This document shows positions 18,596-27,908 of a stretch of DNA of 64,000 nucleotides, in pieces. The position numbers and the translations under genes are program-made. The stretch covers positions 2,837,501 through 2,901,500 of the forward strand of contig NZ_CP040840.1 in NCBI RefSeq assembly GCF_006874765.1. Reading direction: 5' to 3'. This stretch comes from Leptospira weilii. Its GTDB lineage: Bacteria; Spirochaetota; Leptospiria; Leptospirales; Leptospiraceae. Each line of letters opens with the position of its first letter. Position 1 is the first letter of the stretch. The notes beneath the pieces were generated by a model, which had not been told where the DNA came from, made no database searches, and saw only the letters and a list, made by a program, of their open reading frames with translations.

Positions 18596-18681
18596 TTTAG
18601 AATATAGTTTTCAATTTAAATGTTTTTTCACAAAAACAGAATAGATCATTCTTACAATTAATTAAAAATTAACTTTTATAT

Positions 18682-19641
18682 TTACAGATTTCCTAAATTT
18701 TTATCTGAACCTGAATACCATTCATGTTCTTCAAAAATATTTGTAATTTTTTGTAAAATATTACGTAAACGTCCTTTTCCACGAAACCTAGGAATAATTT
18801 GCCACTTTTTCTGCTTTGCAATTAATTTATTAATCAAATTATAAGTAGCATTATCAAATCTCTTTTTAAAGTCACCTTCATTGAATAAAACCTGAGCTAA
18901 ATCAGTATAACCATAAACAAGATAGATACAAATTGTCCGAACCAATTTCTCATTACTTAAATTTGCAGCTGATAAAATAGATTCAGGAGTTTTAAAATAA
19001 AGGGTGTCGCAAAAAATTAATTGCCCTTTGTCAATTCCTGTGGCAAAGCTATTCTTACGTTTCCAATAATAACGTTGCAAATCAAAAAGAGTAAATCCTT
19101 GTGTTCGAATATACTCGTCAACCTCAGGAAACAATGGTTGATTCAAATACATTGGAACAAATTCTATTTCAATCTGTAAACCAATTGTATCATTTAAATA
19201 ATGAGAAGCACCTTTCAAAATAGATAATTCTAATCCTTGAGTATCAACTTTTAAAAAATCTATATACTTAACTTCTTTATCCTTTAAAAGAGAATCAATA
19301 CAATCTGTTTTAATCTTAATCGCCCTTTCTACATCGTATCTTTCTGCATCAGGAAATGCTTTTAAAAACTTTAGATTTGGCAAGTAAGCAGAAGAAACTT
19401 GTTGTCTTTTACATAAATTAAATGAAATTTCCTGTTTTGAATCCGAGAGCGCAGTACCAATCACTAATATCCTAGTATCTTTTTGCTTTACTAATTGCTC
19501 ATATTCTCTAGGATCTGGTTCAAAAAGTATCCCTTTGTAAAAAGAAGTAAACTTTTCCCATCTGGGATGTATCCCCCCACTTGCTCCAACATCCGCTATT
19601 ATTAGAGGGTTGGTTTTTAATAATTTATCAGTTATCATCAA
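18682..19641 (-). CDS. FkbM-family methyltransferase
   Basis: A 319-aa protein. The N-terminal SAM motif ADVGASGGIHPRW is followed by ILFEPDPREYEQL, LSDSKQEISF, KTDCIDSLL and FLKVDTQGLELSILKGAS, the characteristic FkbM core (residues about 15-160). A C-terminal extension of about 120 residues is rich in aromatic and basic residues and not recognised. FkbM proteins O-methylate sugars or polyketides using S-adenosylmethionine. Its flanks are AT-rich, short and without clear signals. Target unknown. Confidence 0.88.
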   Translation of the reverse strand: MMITDKLLKTNPLIIADVGASGGIHPRWEKFTSFYKGILFEPDPREYEQLVKQKDTRILVIGTALSDSKQEISFNLCKRQQVSSAYLPNLKFLKAFPDAERYDVERAIKIKTDCIDSLLKDKEVKYIDFLKVDTQGLELSILKGASHYLNDTIGLQIEIEFVPMYLNQPLFPEVDEYIRTQGFTLFDLQRYYWKRKNSFATGIDKGQLIFCDTLYFKTPESILSAANLSNEKLVRTICIYLVYGYTDLAQVLFNEGDFKKRFDNATYNLINKLIAKQKKWQIIPRFRGKGRLRNILQKITNIFEEHEWYSGSDKNLGNL

Positions 19642-19760
19642 ACTTTTCCTAAATTTTATAAATTCTTAACATCTTATAATAAAACATCTTACGCCTAAAT
19701 CCCTTCTCTCCATATTTTAGAAGTTATATAGACACTTACTATAAATTTTTTATAGGAACA

Positions 19761-20885
19761 TTATGAAAACGTTTCCTCATGATTCACTTTGCAAGAACGT
19801 TTATAGCTAAAAAAATATCCCAAAAGAATGTAGTGAATCGGAAAAAGATAACGAGAATGAACAATTGGAGAAAGAGCGATGATAAAAACAAAAGTCGTAA
19901 TAAACAGTAGAACGTCTCCATTTTTACGATTCAGAAGAACATTATAATTTAATAAGACTTTGAGTACCACAGGAATGAACCCAAGAAATAAAATTGCAAA
20001 AGGAAGTTCTTTCAAGTAATATAGATTTAGTTTTGCAGTTTTATAAAATTCGAAACCTACTTTCACATTATCAAAAAAATATTGAAAGACTTTTGGAATC
20101 GCAAAAATAAGACTTCCGATACCTGACTCTTTATTGAGAGAATAGACTACAGAGGTAAAACCTAAATTTATCTGAGAATCCACAAAAAGATAATCTTGGT
20201 CGCGAAAAATAAAGTTTTGAACGATCAAAAATAAGATTACATAAATAAGAGTAATCGCGTATGTTTTCTTAACATGAAAACCTCCAAGAAAACAAAGCAT
20301 CAATAAACAACCATAGTGAACTCTTACCACACTTAGGATGAGAATACACATTCCCATCCAAACCCACCTTTTTTTACAAAAATAATAAAAACTTCCAAAG
20401 ACTAGAAATAGAGAGATTGGCTCTTTATTCATCATCTGCGAATAATAAATCACGGCCGGATTAAGGAAAAAAAAAGCGGGATGGATTTTGAAACCAAAGA
20501 TCTCAATAAATATTTTATCTAAGAATCGAAAAGCACCTAAATAAACGCATGAATTAAACAAATAACTAATATAAACTATGGAAACTTCATTAATCTCTAA
20601 ACTAAATACTTTTATGAGAAGAAAATAAATAAAAGGCAAGCCATTGTCATTAATACCAGTTCCCCAGCGAAACGAATAATTTGTGCCAAACAACATGGCA
20701 ATCAAGTTGGGATAATATGCTTTGGCATGATCTAAAGCCAAAGGATAAAAGCAATGACTCACAGGCAGAAATCTACTATACCACCCTAACCAATCCAGAC
20801 CGAATGCATTCAAGTAAAGATAGGAAAGTATAAAATACAAACCGATAGAAATTATAAGACTTAGAGAGTTCATACGTAGTTTCAT
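19761..20885 (-). CDS. Polytopic inner-membrane protein, GT-C or Wzy-like
   Basis: A 374-aa very hydrophobic protein with about ten predicted membrane segments. An early loop reads LGWYSRFLPVSHCFYPLALD and a later loop carries FRDQDYLFVDSQ. A basic C-terminus (SYKRSCKVNHEE) is probably cytoplasmic. I recognise no definite family. The repeated helices with a large loop after the first helix fit a GT-C glycosyltransferase or an O-unit polymerase. It is followed downstream by a methyltransferase gene and preceded by a Wzz-like gene, which favours a second polymerase. Function is left open. Confidence 0.55.
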   Translation of the reverse strand: MKLRMNSLSLIISIGLYFILSYLYLNAFGLDWLGWYSRFLPVSHCFYPLALDHAKAYYPNLIAMLFGTNYSFRWGTGINDNGLPFIYFLLIKVFSLEINEVSIVYISYLFNSCVYLGAFRFLDKIFIEIFGFKIHPAFFFLNPAVIYYSQMMNKEPISLFLVFGSFYYFCKKRWVWMGMCILILSVVRVHYGCLLMLCFLGGFHVKKTYAITLIYVILFLIVQNFIFRDQDYLFVDSQINLGFTSVVYSLNKESGIGSLIFAIPKVFQYFFDNVKVGFEFYKTAKLNLYYLKELPFAILFLGFIPVVLKVLLNYNVLLNRKNGDVLLFITTFVFIIALSPIVHSRYLFPIHYILLGYFFSYKRSCKVNHEETFS

Positions 20886-21021
20886 AATATTTTATAATTT
20901 CATTGAAAAAATAATAGACCTAACTATTACAAATAATAATTTTATAGCATACAAATAATCCGTCTCGAAAACCCATTTGCATTTTTGCTAAGAAAGAATG
21001 ATTCTACCCCTTGAATTAGAA

Positions 21022-21690
21022 TCAATTTGACTCCTGTAGTTTTTTTCGAACGCTCAAAAAAAACTCGAAACAAATCACGAAAAAACATCCGGCGATAAAT
21101 CCAAAAACAATCCCTGCTCCGACAATTAGGACAGGATTCTTTACTACAGGAACCGGTAGAGGACTTTTGATCGCTATCGCATCAATCTGGGAAGAAGGAA
21201 TATTTCCTAAAGATCGAATCCCATTGAGAAGATAGACATGATTTACTTGTGCTCTATGCAATTGATATAAATTTTCTAAAATCTCTTTATGAACCTTTTG
21301 AATTTCAGATTCATCTTCTGAGCCACTATTGCTAGTTAAAATAATTAGATTCGTATTGCTCGGTTGAGAAACGGACACCGAAACCGATTTCTGTCCCGCT
21401 TTGGAACGAGTCTCGTACATTTGGGGGATATAAATTGAATTTAATTTCTCCACAACAGTTTGAGGAGTTTCCACATATTGTACCATCCCAAATTCATTTT
21501 TACCAATTACACCTAAGCTAAAAATGGATTTAAATTCAAAAGTGATCTTTGTAGAATTACTACTCTTCTGTCTCAACGCATATAAACATGCTATTGTTAA
21601 AACAAATACGAAAACGCATAAGAATAGAACTTTTCTGCGAATTATCAGTATAACAAAATCTAAAACTGTAATTTCCGTTTCTTGTTTCAA
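21022..21690 (-). CDS. wzz: Wzz-like chain-length determinant (short)
   Basis: A 222-aa protein with one membrane segment near residues 18-37 (VLFLCVFVFVLTIACLYAL), an extracytoplasmic middle, a proline-bearing stretch just before the second membrane segment (SPLPVPVVKNPVLIVGAG), and a second segment near 187-210. This two-helix, Pro-before-TM2 plan is that of Wzz/PCP proteins, which set O-antigen chain length. It is shorter than enteric Wzz (about 320 aa), with a smaller periplasmic domain. It lies upstream of the polytopic protein that could be a polymerase. Family identity is inferred from architecture. Confidence 0.7.
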   Translation of the reverse strand: MKQETEITVLDFVILIIRRKVLFLCVFVFVLTIACLYALRQKSSNSTKITFEFKSIFSLGVIGKNEFGMVQYVETPQTVVEKLNSIYIPQMYETRSKAGQKSVSVSVSQPSNTNLIILTSNSGSEDESEIQKVHKEILENLYQLHRAQVNHVYLLNGIRSLGNIPSSQIDAIAIKSPLPVPVVKNPVLIVGAGIVFGFIAGCFFVICFEFFLSVRKKLQESN

Positions 21691-21835
21691 AATTTAACTC
21701 CTACGGTTTTTTAATCAATATAAACTTTACATTCATTTTCGACCCACTCAAAAGACGATTTTAGCAAATCACAATCTGATTTATTACAAATTCTCACAAA
21801 ATATAAACAGAATATTTTTCATCCGATTGAGTTAT

Positions 21836-22915
21836 TTACGAATTCTTTCCAGACGCACCAATCGCATCTAACTGAACTAGACGACTGAATCGTGAAATTT
21901 CATTGATTAGAATTTGATTTGATTTTTTCCAAGGAAATTCAAAAAAACGATTGGGAACCTCATTTTGAATTCTTGTGTATGGGTCACGTCCCATTGGAAT
22001 TTTCTCGATTCTGTTTGAAGTGAAAAAATATCCATTCTTTTTCGTTACATTTTGTATCAAGTCAAAGTATATGGAAATTTGTTTTGGTTTCATTTCCTGA
22101 AAGGAATGGCAATTGATCGAAAGGTCTATATAATTCTTTGGTAATAAATTAATGTTTGTCGTTGTCAAAAATAAGAAATCATAATCTTTAGAAAGAGTTT
22201 TATTAACTTCATTTGGTAATACGATTTTCGCTTCTGGAAATATTTTAGAAAGATACGCCGCGCAAATAGGAATCATTTCAGGTAAATCGACGATAACGCA
22301 TTGAATCGGGGATAAACTATTGTATAAAATAGAAGAAAAATTTCCATTTCCACTTCCGATTTCAAGAACTCTCCTTATCTCTCCTTTTTTATATAACCTT
22401 TTAATAAATTTAGATAATAATAATTAAGATATATATTAGGGGAAGCTAAATGGCCAGACCAAGAACTATAATGTTTGGATACAGACTTTGCATCTGGAAA
22501 AATTTCCGAATTTTTCTTAAGTTCTAAGTGATTGATACGGTATGGAGATAGATCAGGATCGGAAATAACAGCATGACTGCATCAAATGCAGATTTGTAGG
22601 ATAGCAGTTTTGTCTGATTAAAATATTTAGCTACAATTAATTCTGGTAAATCACTTATATTCAATAACACTTTATTGATTTTACTAAACAAGCGAATTAT
22701 CATGGAATTCGATGAAGGCACATAATAACCCGAGTCCCTCCTATAATAACCGAATCTTCAGTTAAAACGGACGTCAACTCCTTAACTTGATCCTGCCAAT
22801 AATCGGATTTCGAAATGACACTATCAGTAAGATAAACTTTTGAATTTTTAAATTCTTTCAGTCTACTGATCAGATTTTTATTTAGAAAAATCTTATTCCT
22901 TGTTTTATATCCCAT
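21836..22915 (-). pseudogene. Decayed sugar O-methyltransferase gene
   Basis: Pieces of one putative sugar O-methyltransferase lie in order but in different frames. A start region from 22915 (ends in SVIIGGTRVIM) is followed by a frame with GYYVPSSNSMIIRLFSKINK up to about 22545, then DPDLSPYRINHLELKKNS and SASPNIYLNYYYLNLLKGY-like sequence. After a stop near 22385 comes the SAM motif VLEIGSGNGNFSSILYNSL, and finally the open C-terminal part 21836-22276 (LSINCHSFQEMKPKQISIYF). At least three frame disruptions are needed. It belongs to the same family as the intact gene at 30389-31480 (shared SFQEM motif), so it may be an older, redundant copy. It is not expected to be functional. Confidence 0.8.
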
Positions 22916-22984
22916 TACAAATCCTTTTACATTTACACTTTCAAGATATCCCTACGCCAATGAACTCATTTTTTCCAAAAAATC

Positions 22985-23749
22985 TCATAGACTTCCATTT
23001 GTCGCCCGAACATCGTATGTATATTGCGAAACCAAAGTTTTATAAAAAGTGACATTTCCGCCAGCTCCTAAGACAACTGGAATCCCTCCACCCACATCCC
23101 AAATCTGAATATTGGTTTCCTTATAAATTTCCGCAGCTCCGGATGCAACCATACAAAGAGATAAAGAAGCAGAACCAAGCAATCGTACTTTTTTGTATTT
23201 CTGAAACTCGGAAACAAAAGAGTTTAAAGTTTTTGTTGAAAAGTTATTTTTAACGGGTATACCAGTACACAAAACCGAATCGAATTCTGCACGAACCTGG
23301 CTAACTCTAATTTTTCTCCGATTTTTCCAAGAAGCGTCACCGACAATTCCGGAATACAAATCACCTCTAAAAATATCGTAAACAACACCTAAAATAGGAA
23401 TTTCTGCATCCCAAAGCCCAATCGAAACCCCACACATTGGAATTCCTTTTGTATAATTCAAACTTCCATCTAGAGGATCTACAATCCATCGCAGCTCGGA
23501 ATCCGTTTGAGAGGAAGATGCATTTTTAATTTCTCCTGACTCTTCGCTTAGAATTGGAAGCTGAGAATTTTTAGAAAGATATTGAATGATTTTACGTTCC
23601 GCTTTTAAATCCGCTTCAATCTTTACGTCATGAATTTCAGAAGCATGAATACGCAACGAAGAGGGATTTTTTTTTTGCAATGTTTGCCCCACTTCGGAAG
23701 CAATTTCTTGTGCGAACCGTAAAAACTGTATCTTCGATTTTATATTCAT
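22985..23749 (-). CDS. Inositol monophosphatase/CysQ-like phosphatase
   Basis: A protein of about 254 aa from the ATG at 23749. An upstream TTG at 23794 would overlap the previous gene by 31 nt, so the ATG is preferred. Metal-binding motifs of the inositol-phosphatase superfamily are present: ILSEESGE, then WIVDPLDGSLNYTKG (DPLDGS), and near the end IWDVGGGIPVVLGAGG in place of the usual WDxAAG. Such Mg-dependent enzymes remove phosphate from small molecules. Here it follows an aldolase, a cytidylyltransferase and an oxidoreductase, so it likely dephosphorylates an ulosonate phosphate before CMP activation. The substrate is inferred from context only. Confidence 0.85.
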   Translation of the reverse strand: MNIKSKIQFLRFAQEIASEVGQTLQKKNPSSLRIHASEIHDVKIEADLKAERKIIQYLSKNSQLPILSEESGEIKNASSSQTDSELRWIVDPLDGSLNYTKGIPMCGVSIGLWDAEIPILGVVYDIFRGDLYSGIVGDASWKNRRKIRVSQVRAEFDSVLCTGIPVKNNFSTKTLNSFVSEFQKYKKVRLLGSASLSLCMVASGAAEIYKETNIQIWDVGGGIPVVLGAGGNVTFYKTLVSQYTYDVRATNGSL

Positions 23750-23763
23750 GAATGAAAAAGAGA

Positions 23764-24792
23764 TTAAAATTCGATTTGATACCTTTCTCTCCAAACAGGA
23801 TCTGCATGGTAAATTTGATATACTAGTTTCATAGTTTGATACGCATCCAAACTGGAACCGGTTCGTATCGACTCGTCTTTTAAGATATGATCTGTGAATT
23901 CGTTGATTTCATCTCTCCAAGAATTATCTTCCAAATAATTAATCGTTTCCATTCTTGGATTTCCACCTGACTCCAAATCCTTAGGATAAATGGTTAACGT
24001 CTCTTGCCCATACGATTTCGAACCGGAAAGAATTCCCGAAAGCACAAGACTACCTTCTCCCATATTAATCTGTAGATTAAATCTATGTCGCCATTCGGTT
24101 GCCGTAGATTGAAACTGAACAATCACTCCAGATTCAGACTTCATCAAAGCAAACGCATTATCTTCTACATCTAAATTCCAATAACTATTGGAAACATAAC
24201 TTTTGATTTCGCTCATTTCCCCTGCAAAAAGACGAATCAAATCCACCATATGAATTCCTTGGTCCAAAAGAATTCCACCACCCGCAATTTCACGGTTGGC
24301 CCTCCATCCATCTGCAACATTTACAATAGCAGACTTTCCGTAAATTCCTCGAATGTTAATAACTTTTCCCATCTTACCGGAAGCTACAATTTTTAAAGCC
24401 TCTCGAATGGAATCATGATACCTGTGATTGAATCCGTATTTTAATTTTAGAGACGGGAATTGTCTTTCAACTTCACGAACTTCACTTATTTCTTGAACAT
24501 TTCTACCGGGTGGTTTTTCACAAAAAACATGTAGTCCTTTTTTTAAGCCAAGAATCGTAGCCTCGGCCGCCACATCGTTGGTCAAACAGACAAACAGTAT
24601 ATCCAATTCTTCTTTTTGAATTAAATCTTGAAATTTTTGATAAACATTTAAATTCTCAAATGCGTTTCTTCCGTCCTGTAAACTCTTATCACAAATTGCA
24701 GTAACCATTAAATTAGGATTTTGTTTTATATATTGGTGCCTGCGTTTTCCTACGACCCCATATCCTGTAATACCAACTTTAAGCTTCTTCAT
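23764..24792 (-). CDS. Gfo/Idh/MocA-family oxidoreductase
   Basis: A 342-aa NAD(P)-dependent sugar oxidoreductase. The Rossmann loop GITGYGVVGKRR (residues 7-18) and the EKP motif (92-94) are present, followed by the C-terminal alpha/beta domain with GGGILLDQGIHMVDL, holding the usual GxHxxDL His. These enzymes oxidise or reduce hydroxyl groups of sugars or sugar acids. The start overlaps the KdsB-like gene by 4 nt, so the two are probably translated together and work on the same compound, perhaps an oxidation that precedes amination or an epimerisation of an ulosonate. Confidence 0.9.
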   Translation of the reverse strand: MKKLKVGITGYGVVGKRRHQYIKQNPNLMVTAICDKSLQDGRNAFENLNVYQKFQDLIQKEELDILFVCLTNDVAAEATILGLKKGLHVFCEKPPGRNVQEISEVREVERQFPSLKLKYGFNHRYHDSIREALKIVASGKMGKVINIRGIYGKSAIVNVADGWRANREIAGGGILLDQGIHMVDLIRLFAGEMSEIKSYVSNSYWNLDVEDNAFALMKSESGVIVQFQSTATEWRHRFNLQINMGEGSLVLSGILSGSKSYGQETLTIYPKDLESGGNPRMETINYLEDNSWRDEINEFTDHILKDESIRTGSSLDAYQTMKLVYQIYHADPVWRERYQIEF

Positions 24793-25550
24793 ACTGATGA
24801 TAAATACTTCGATAGCAACAAGTCCGTTTTAAAGACAGACTCTACTCTGGAAACGTCTCCTGGAACATCCACTCCAATCATAATTCCTTCAGTAAGAACC
24901 ATTCTCACCTTATAGCCATGTTCTACCGCACGATTCATATCTACAGATTCAATAATTTCCAGAGGTGTTGGCGCAAGGGCGGCAAACGTTTGCAAAAAAT
25001 CATTTCGAAACGCAATCACTCCTAGTTGCTTGAGCTTTAAATAATCCTCATTCGGATATTTTTTTCTAGACGGAATCGGTTCTCTCGAAGCGTAAAGTAG
25101 ATCCCAATTTTTATCCACTACGACTTTAGGAGCATTCGGACTTTGAAACTCTTCTTCATCTACAATTTTTGTAACTAAATTTGTACAATAAATTGAAGAG
25201 TCGTTTAACATCGGTTTGACTAAATCATCCAGCATCGCTGGTAAAATCAAGGGCTCGTCTCCTTGGACGACGATAACGATATCTCCTTTTACGTAGAGAG
25301 CTGCCTCTGCAACCCGGTCAATACAACCCCTATGAACATCCGAAGTCATCACAGCTTTTCCGCCAAAAGATTCTACTCTTTGTTTGATAATTTCGTCGCA
25401 GGTAGCTACAACTACCTCATCAACGGAAGAAGACATTTCTACCCTACGTCTGACGTGTTCTATCATTTCTAATCCAGAGATCTTGACCAACGGTTTATCT
25501 GGAAACCTGGAAGATGCCATTCTCGCCGGCAAAACAGCAATCGTTTTCAT
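24789..25550 (-). CDS. KdsB-like cytidylyltransferase
   Basis: A 253-aa enzyme of the CMP-Kdo synthetase type. It has VLPARMASSRFPDKPL (CTP-binding loop, residues 6-21), HRGCIDRVAEAA, VVQGDEPL (QGDEP at 96-100), and the C-terminal NPGDV-like segment IGVDVPGDVSRVE. KdsB enzymes join CMP to Kdo or 8-amino-Kdo. The substrate loop differs from core KdsB (MTSDVHRGCID where MTSxxHxSGTDR is common), suggesting a related but different 3-deoxy-2-ulosonic acid. Linked aldolase, isomerase, oxidoreductase and phosphatase genes point to a dedicated pathway, so this is probably not the housekeeping kdsB. Confidence 0.88.
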   Translation of the reverse strand: MKTIAVLPARMASSRFPDKPLVKISGLEMIEHVRRRVEMSSSVDEVVVATCDEIIKQRVESFGGKAVMTSDVHRGCIDRVAEAALYVKGDIVIVVQGDEPLILPAMLDDLVKPMLNDSSIYCTNLVTKIVDEEEFQSPNAPKVVVDKNWDLLYASREPIPSRKKYPNEDYLKLKQLGVIAFRNDFLQTFAALAPTPLEIIESVDMNRAVEHGYKVRMVLTEGIMIGVDVPGDVSRVESVFKTDLLLSKYLSSV

Positions 25551-25585
25551 ATTTTATTCCAAAATTAGTAATTAATAATTTTAAA

Positions 25586-26341
25586 CTATTTTAATTCTTC
25601 AAAATTCAAACTAGCTTGCGTATTTAACATAATCGCGTCGGTCGAATACACTATAAACTTTTTGCCACTTCGAATTTCATCTTTTACTTTTTGAAAGTCC
25701 GCCTGGATCACATGCGTGCCAAGAGGAATTCCATTCCGTTCTGCTGCCTTATGAAGTTCTCCAATTGCGTGTAAAAAATCAGGATGTTCAAATTGGCCTG
25801 TCAATCCCATTGAACCGGACAAATCGTAGGGACCGATCATCATGACATCGATTCCTTTTACGGAAAGTATCGAATCAATTTGTTGGATCGCTTTGATATT
25901 TTCGATTTGAATGACGCGTATTAAGTTCGAATTGATCTCTTTCGAATAAGAGTCAAAGTATTTTCCGAACAAATTCGCATTCGAATAACCCACTCCCCTT
26001 GTTCCATTCGGAGGATAACTACTCCATTTTAGAAAATCCTGCACCTGTTCAGCAGTTTCGATCATAGGAACGATAATCCCTCTAGCCCCTGCGTCTAAAG
26101 CTTGTTTGATATCTTTCGGATGGTTTTGAGCTACCCTTGCAAAAGGTAAAGCTCCGTTCTTACTGATGGCTCTAAAAAGATCCGGGAGAAGATTTAAACT
26201 AAAAGCACCGTGTTCTAAATCCAAAGTAATCCAATCAAAACCGGCGCTTCCTAAAATTTCCGCGATCGAAGTATTTGGAATTTGCATCCAGGATCCAACT
26301 GTAAACTTTCCGGACTTTAGTTTCTCTTTTACGGAATTCAT
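25586..26341 (-). CDS. HpcH/HpaI-type class II pyruvate aldolase
   Basis: A 251-aa member of the HpcH/HpaI aldolase family. It has DWITLDLEHGAFS (catalytic His), QIENIKAIQQID (metal Glu), GPYDLSGSMGL (metal Asp), and IVPMIETAEQ. These divalent-metal enzymes join or split pyruvate and aldehydes reversibly, producing 4-hydroxy-2-keto acids. In an O-antigen cluster beside a KdsB-like enzyme, it could condense pyruvate with a sugar aldehyde to make a 3-deoxy-2-ulosonic acid without a PEP-dependent synthase. That use is inferred. It starts 4 nt after the SIS isomerase gene. Confidence 0.9.
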   Translation of the reverse strand: MNSVKEKLKSGKFTVGSWMQIPNTSIAEILGSAGFDWITLDLEHGAFSLNLLPDLFRAISKNGALPFARVAQNHPKDIKQALDAGARGIIVPMIETAEQVQDFLKWSSYPPNGTRGVGYSNANLFGKYFDSYSKEINSNLIRVIQIENIKAIQQIDSILSVKGIDVMMIGPYDLSGSMGLTGQFEHPDFLHAIGELHKAAERNGIPLGTHVIQADFQKVKDEIRSGKKFIVYSTDAIMLNTQASLNFEELK

Positions 26342-26346
26342 ATATA

Positions 26347-26982
26347 TTATTTTTCTAATAGAACGGCGAATTCATAGAGCAAATGATGAATGACTTCATG
26401 AACTCCTTCCACGATTCCATACTTCCCTTTTTCAGAAGGGATAAATAAGACCATATCGGCGATTTTTAAAGCCTGCCCCCCGTCAAATCCGACCATTGCG
26501 ATGGTTTTTGCTCCTTTTTCTTTAGCGAATAACAATGCATTAATCACATTGGGACTATTCCCAGAGCTGGAAATGCCGAATGCGATGTCCCCGGAATTGA
26601 TAAAGTTTTCCATTTGTCCAACAAAAACTCCGTCATATCCGTGCGTATAAGTTCCTGGATAATTTCCAAGAATAAATGGTTCCTTGCCGTCATTTGCTTG
26701 TGCGGTCAACCACGCAGCGTTATCCAATCCAAAAACTTTATAGTATTTCTGATCTTTACGTACGGAGTTTTTAGTTCCTTTGCCAAAATCACAGGCTAAA
26801 TGAGACGCAATCCCATGACTTCCTCCATTGCCGAAGAAAAATATGTTCTTAGCGTTTTCTTTTGCCTCATACAAAGTAACCGCAACCTGTGCAATCGCAT
26901 CTAAATCCAAATTTTGAATCGCTTCGATGGATTCTTGTTGAAACGATTTGGAGAAAGCTTTAGCCTTTTCTAATAGATTCAT
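26347..26982 (-). CDS. SIS-domain sugar-phosphate isomerase (GmhA-like)
   Basis: A 211-aa SIS-fold protein. It has IFFFGNGGSHGIASHLACDFGKG at the phosphosugar-binding loop (residues about 47-68), FGISSSGNSPNVINAL for the second phosphate-binding Ser/Thr loop, and GVHEVIHHLLYEF with the GmhA-type Glu/His. GmhA converts sedoheptulose-7-phosphate to heptose-7-phosphate. Here it heads a five-gene set with aldolase, cytidylyltransferase, oxidoreductase and phosphatase, so it may produce the aldose-phosphate that the aldolase extends. Family sure, substrate inferred. Confidence 0.88.
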   Translation of the reverse strand: MNLLEKAKAFSKSFQQESIEAIQNLDLDAIAQVAVTLYEAKENAKNIFFFGNGGSHGIASHLACDFGKGTKNSVRKDQKYYKVFGLDNAAWLTAQANDGKEPFILGNYPGTYTHGYDGVFVGQMENFINSGDIAFGISSSGNSPNVINALLFAKEKGAKTIAMVGFDGGQALKIADMVLFIPSEKGKYGIVEGVHEVIHHLLYEFAVLLEK

Positions 26983-27005
26983 AACTTTATTTACCTTTTT
27001 TAGAA

Positions 27006-27878
27006 TTAACTGCTAAAACAAAATACGCGGTGACACTCAATGTCTTCGAACCAAATTTGATTGTACGTATTTTGAAATGAACCTGTATTCGAAACTGCGG
27101 AACCTTTTTTATTTTTTAAAACGAAACCTGCTGTTTCTAAGATGGTTCGACTCATTTCATATTGTTCATTAAAATCCTCGTTGACCTCGACGAGGATTTC
27201 TTTGACTTTCTTGAGAATTTTCTTTCCGCCTTTCAAGATAATATGCTCGATTCCGTCCACATCTATTTTGATATAATCAGGCGCGGGAATACTCAATTCG
27301 TGAATTGCATTCTCCATCGATAGGCCAATCAAAGCGTATTCGAAAACTCGGTCCAAAGGCTTACCGTCATGACCAAACAATTCTCCGAAAGAAGAAAGAG
27401 CGCCTCCCCATTCCATACTTGTCATCTGTAGCTTATTGATTGAAAGTCGATCTGACAAAGGCAAAGGAACGATAACGACTTGATCCGAGACACGATTTAA
27501 AAAGGTGTTCCTTGCAAGCAGTTCTAAGTTAAAAACGGAAGGTTCGAAGGAGAAAACCTTTGCATTTTTTTGTTTTGCTGCATAGATGGAATATAAACCG
27601 ACATTTGCTCCTATATCCCAAAACACAGCGCTTTCCGCAATTTGATCAATCCACTCCAACGTATCTGGCTCCTTAATGGAAAACGTCGTTGCCCTAAATC
27701 GATTCAGGTCATTCGGTGCAGTAAAGAACATCTTTCCTTTGTGATCTACTTCGATCACATGATTCATCAAATTATGGATGACAACTTCCAAAATAAATCT
27801 TCCAATTGATGCTTTTCTCAAGAGGAAAATAATAAAAGAAGCTACTTTAATAATATAATTTTTGACAATCCTTTTCAT
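27006..27878 (-). CDS. FkbM-family methyltransferase
   Basis: A 290-aa protein. An N-terminal hydrophobic stretch (IIKVASFIIFLLRKA) may be an anchor or simply a buried helix. It is followed by VFWDIGANVGLYSIYAAKQ (SAM motif I), VFSFEPSVFNLELLARN, VPLPLSDR, and DYIKIDVDGIEHIILKGGK, the FkbM core. It is a second, diverged FkbM member of the window (compare 18682-19641). It probably O-methylates a sugar in the O-unit. It lies between the isomerase gene and the lactonase-like gene. Confidence 0.88.
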   Translation of the reverse strand: MKRIVKNYIIKVASFIIFLLRKASIGRFILEVVIHNLMNHVIEVDHKGKMFFTAPNDLNRFRATTFSIKEPDTLEWIDQIAESAVFWDIGANVGLYSIYAAKQKNAKVFSFEPSVFNLELLARNTFLNRVSDQVVIVPLPLSDRLSINKLQMTSMEWGGALSSFGELFGHDGKPLDRVFEYALIGLSMENAIHELSIPAPDYIKIDVDGIEHIILKGGKKILKKVKEILVEVNEDFNEQYEMSRTILETAGFVLKNKKGSAVSNTGSFQNTYNQIWFEDIECHRVFCFSS

Positions 27879-27908
27879 TTAAAAATCCTTTCTATTTAAC
27901 GAAAACGG

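Noticed and set aside
24789..25550. Housekeeping kdsB for Kdo activation
   Set aside because: Operon context with an aldolase, isomerase and oxidoreductase, plus a changed substrate loop, favours a dedicated pathway; a core kdsB would be expected with lipid A/Kdo genes.
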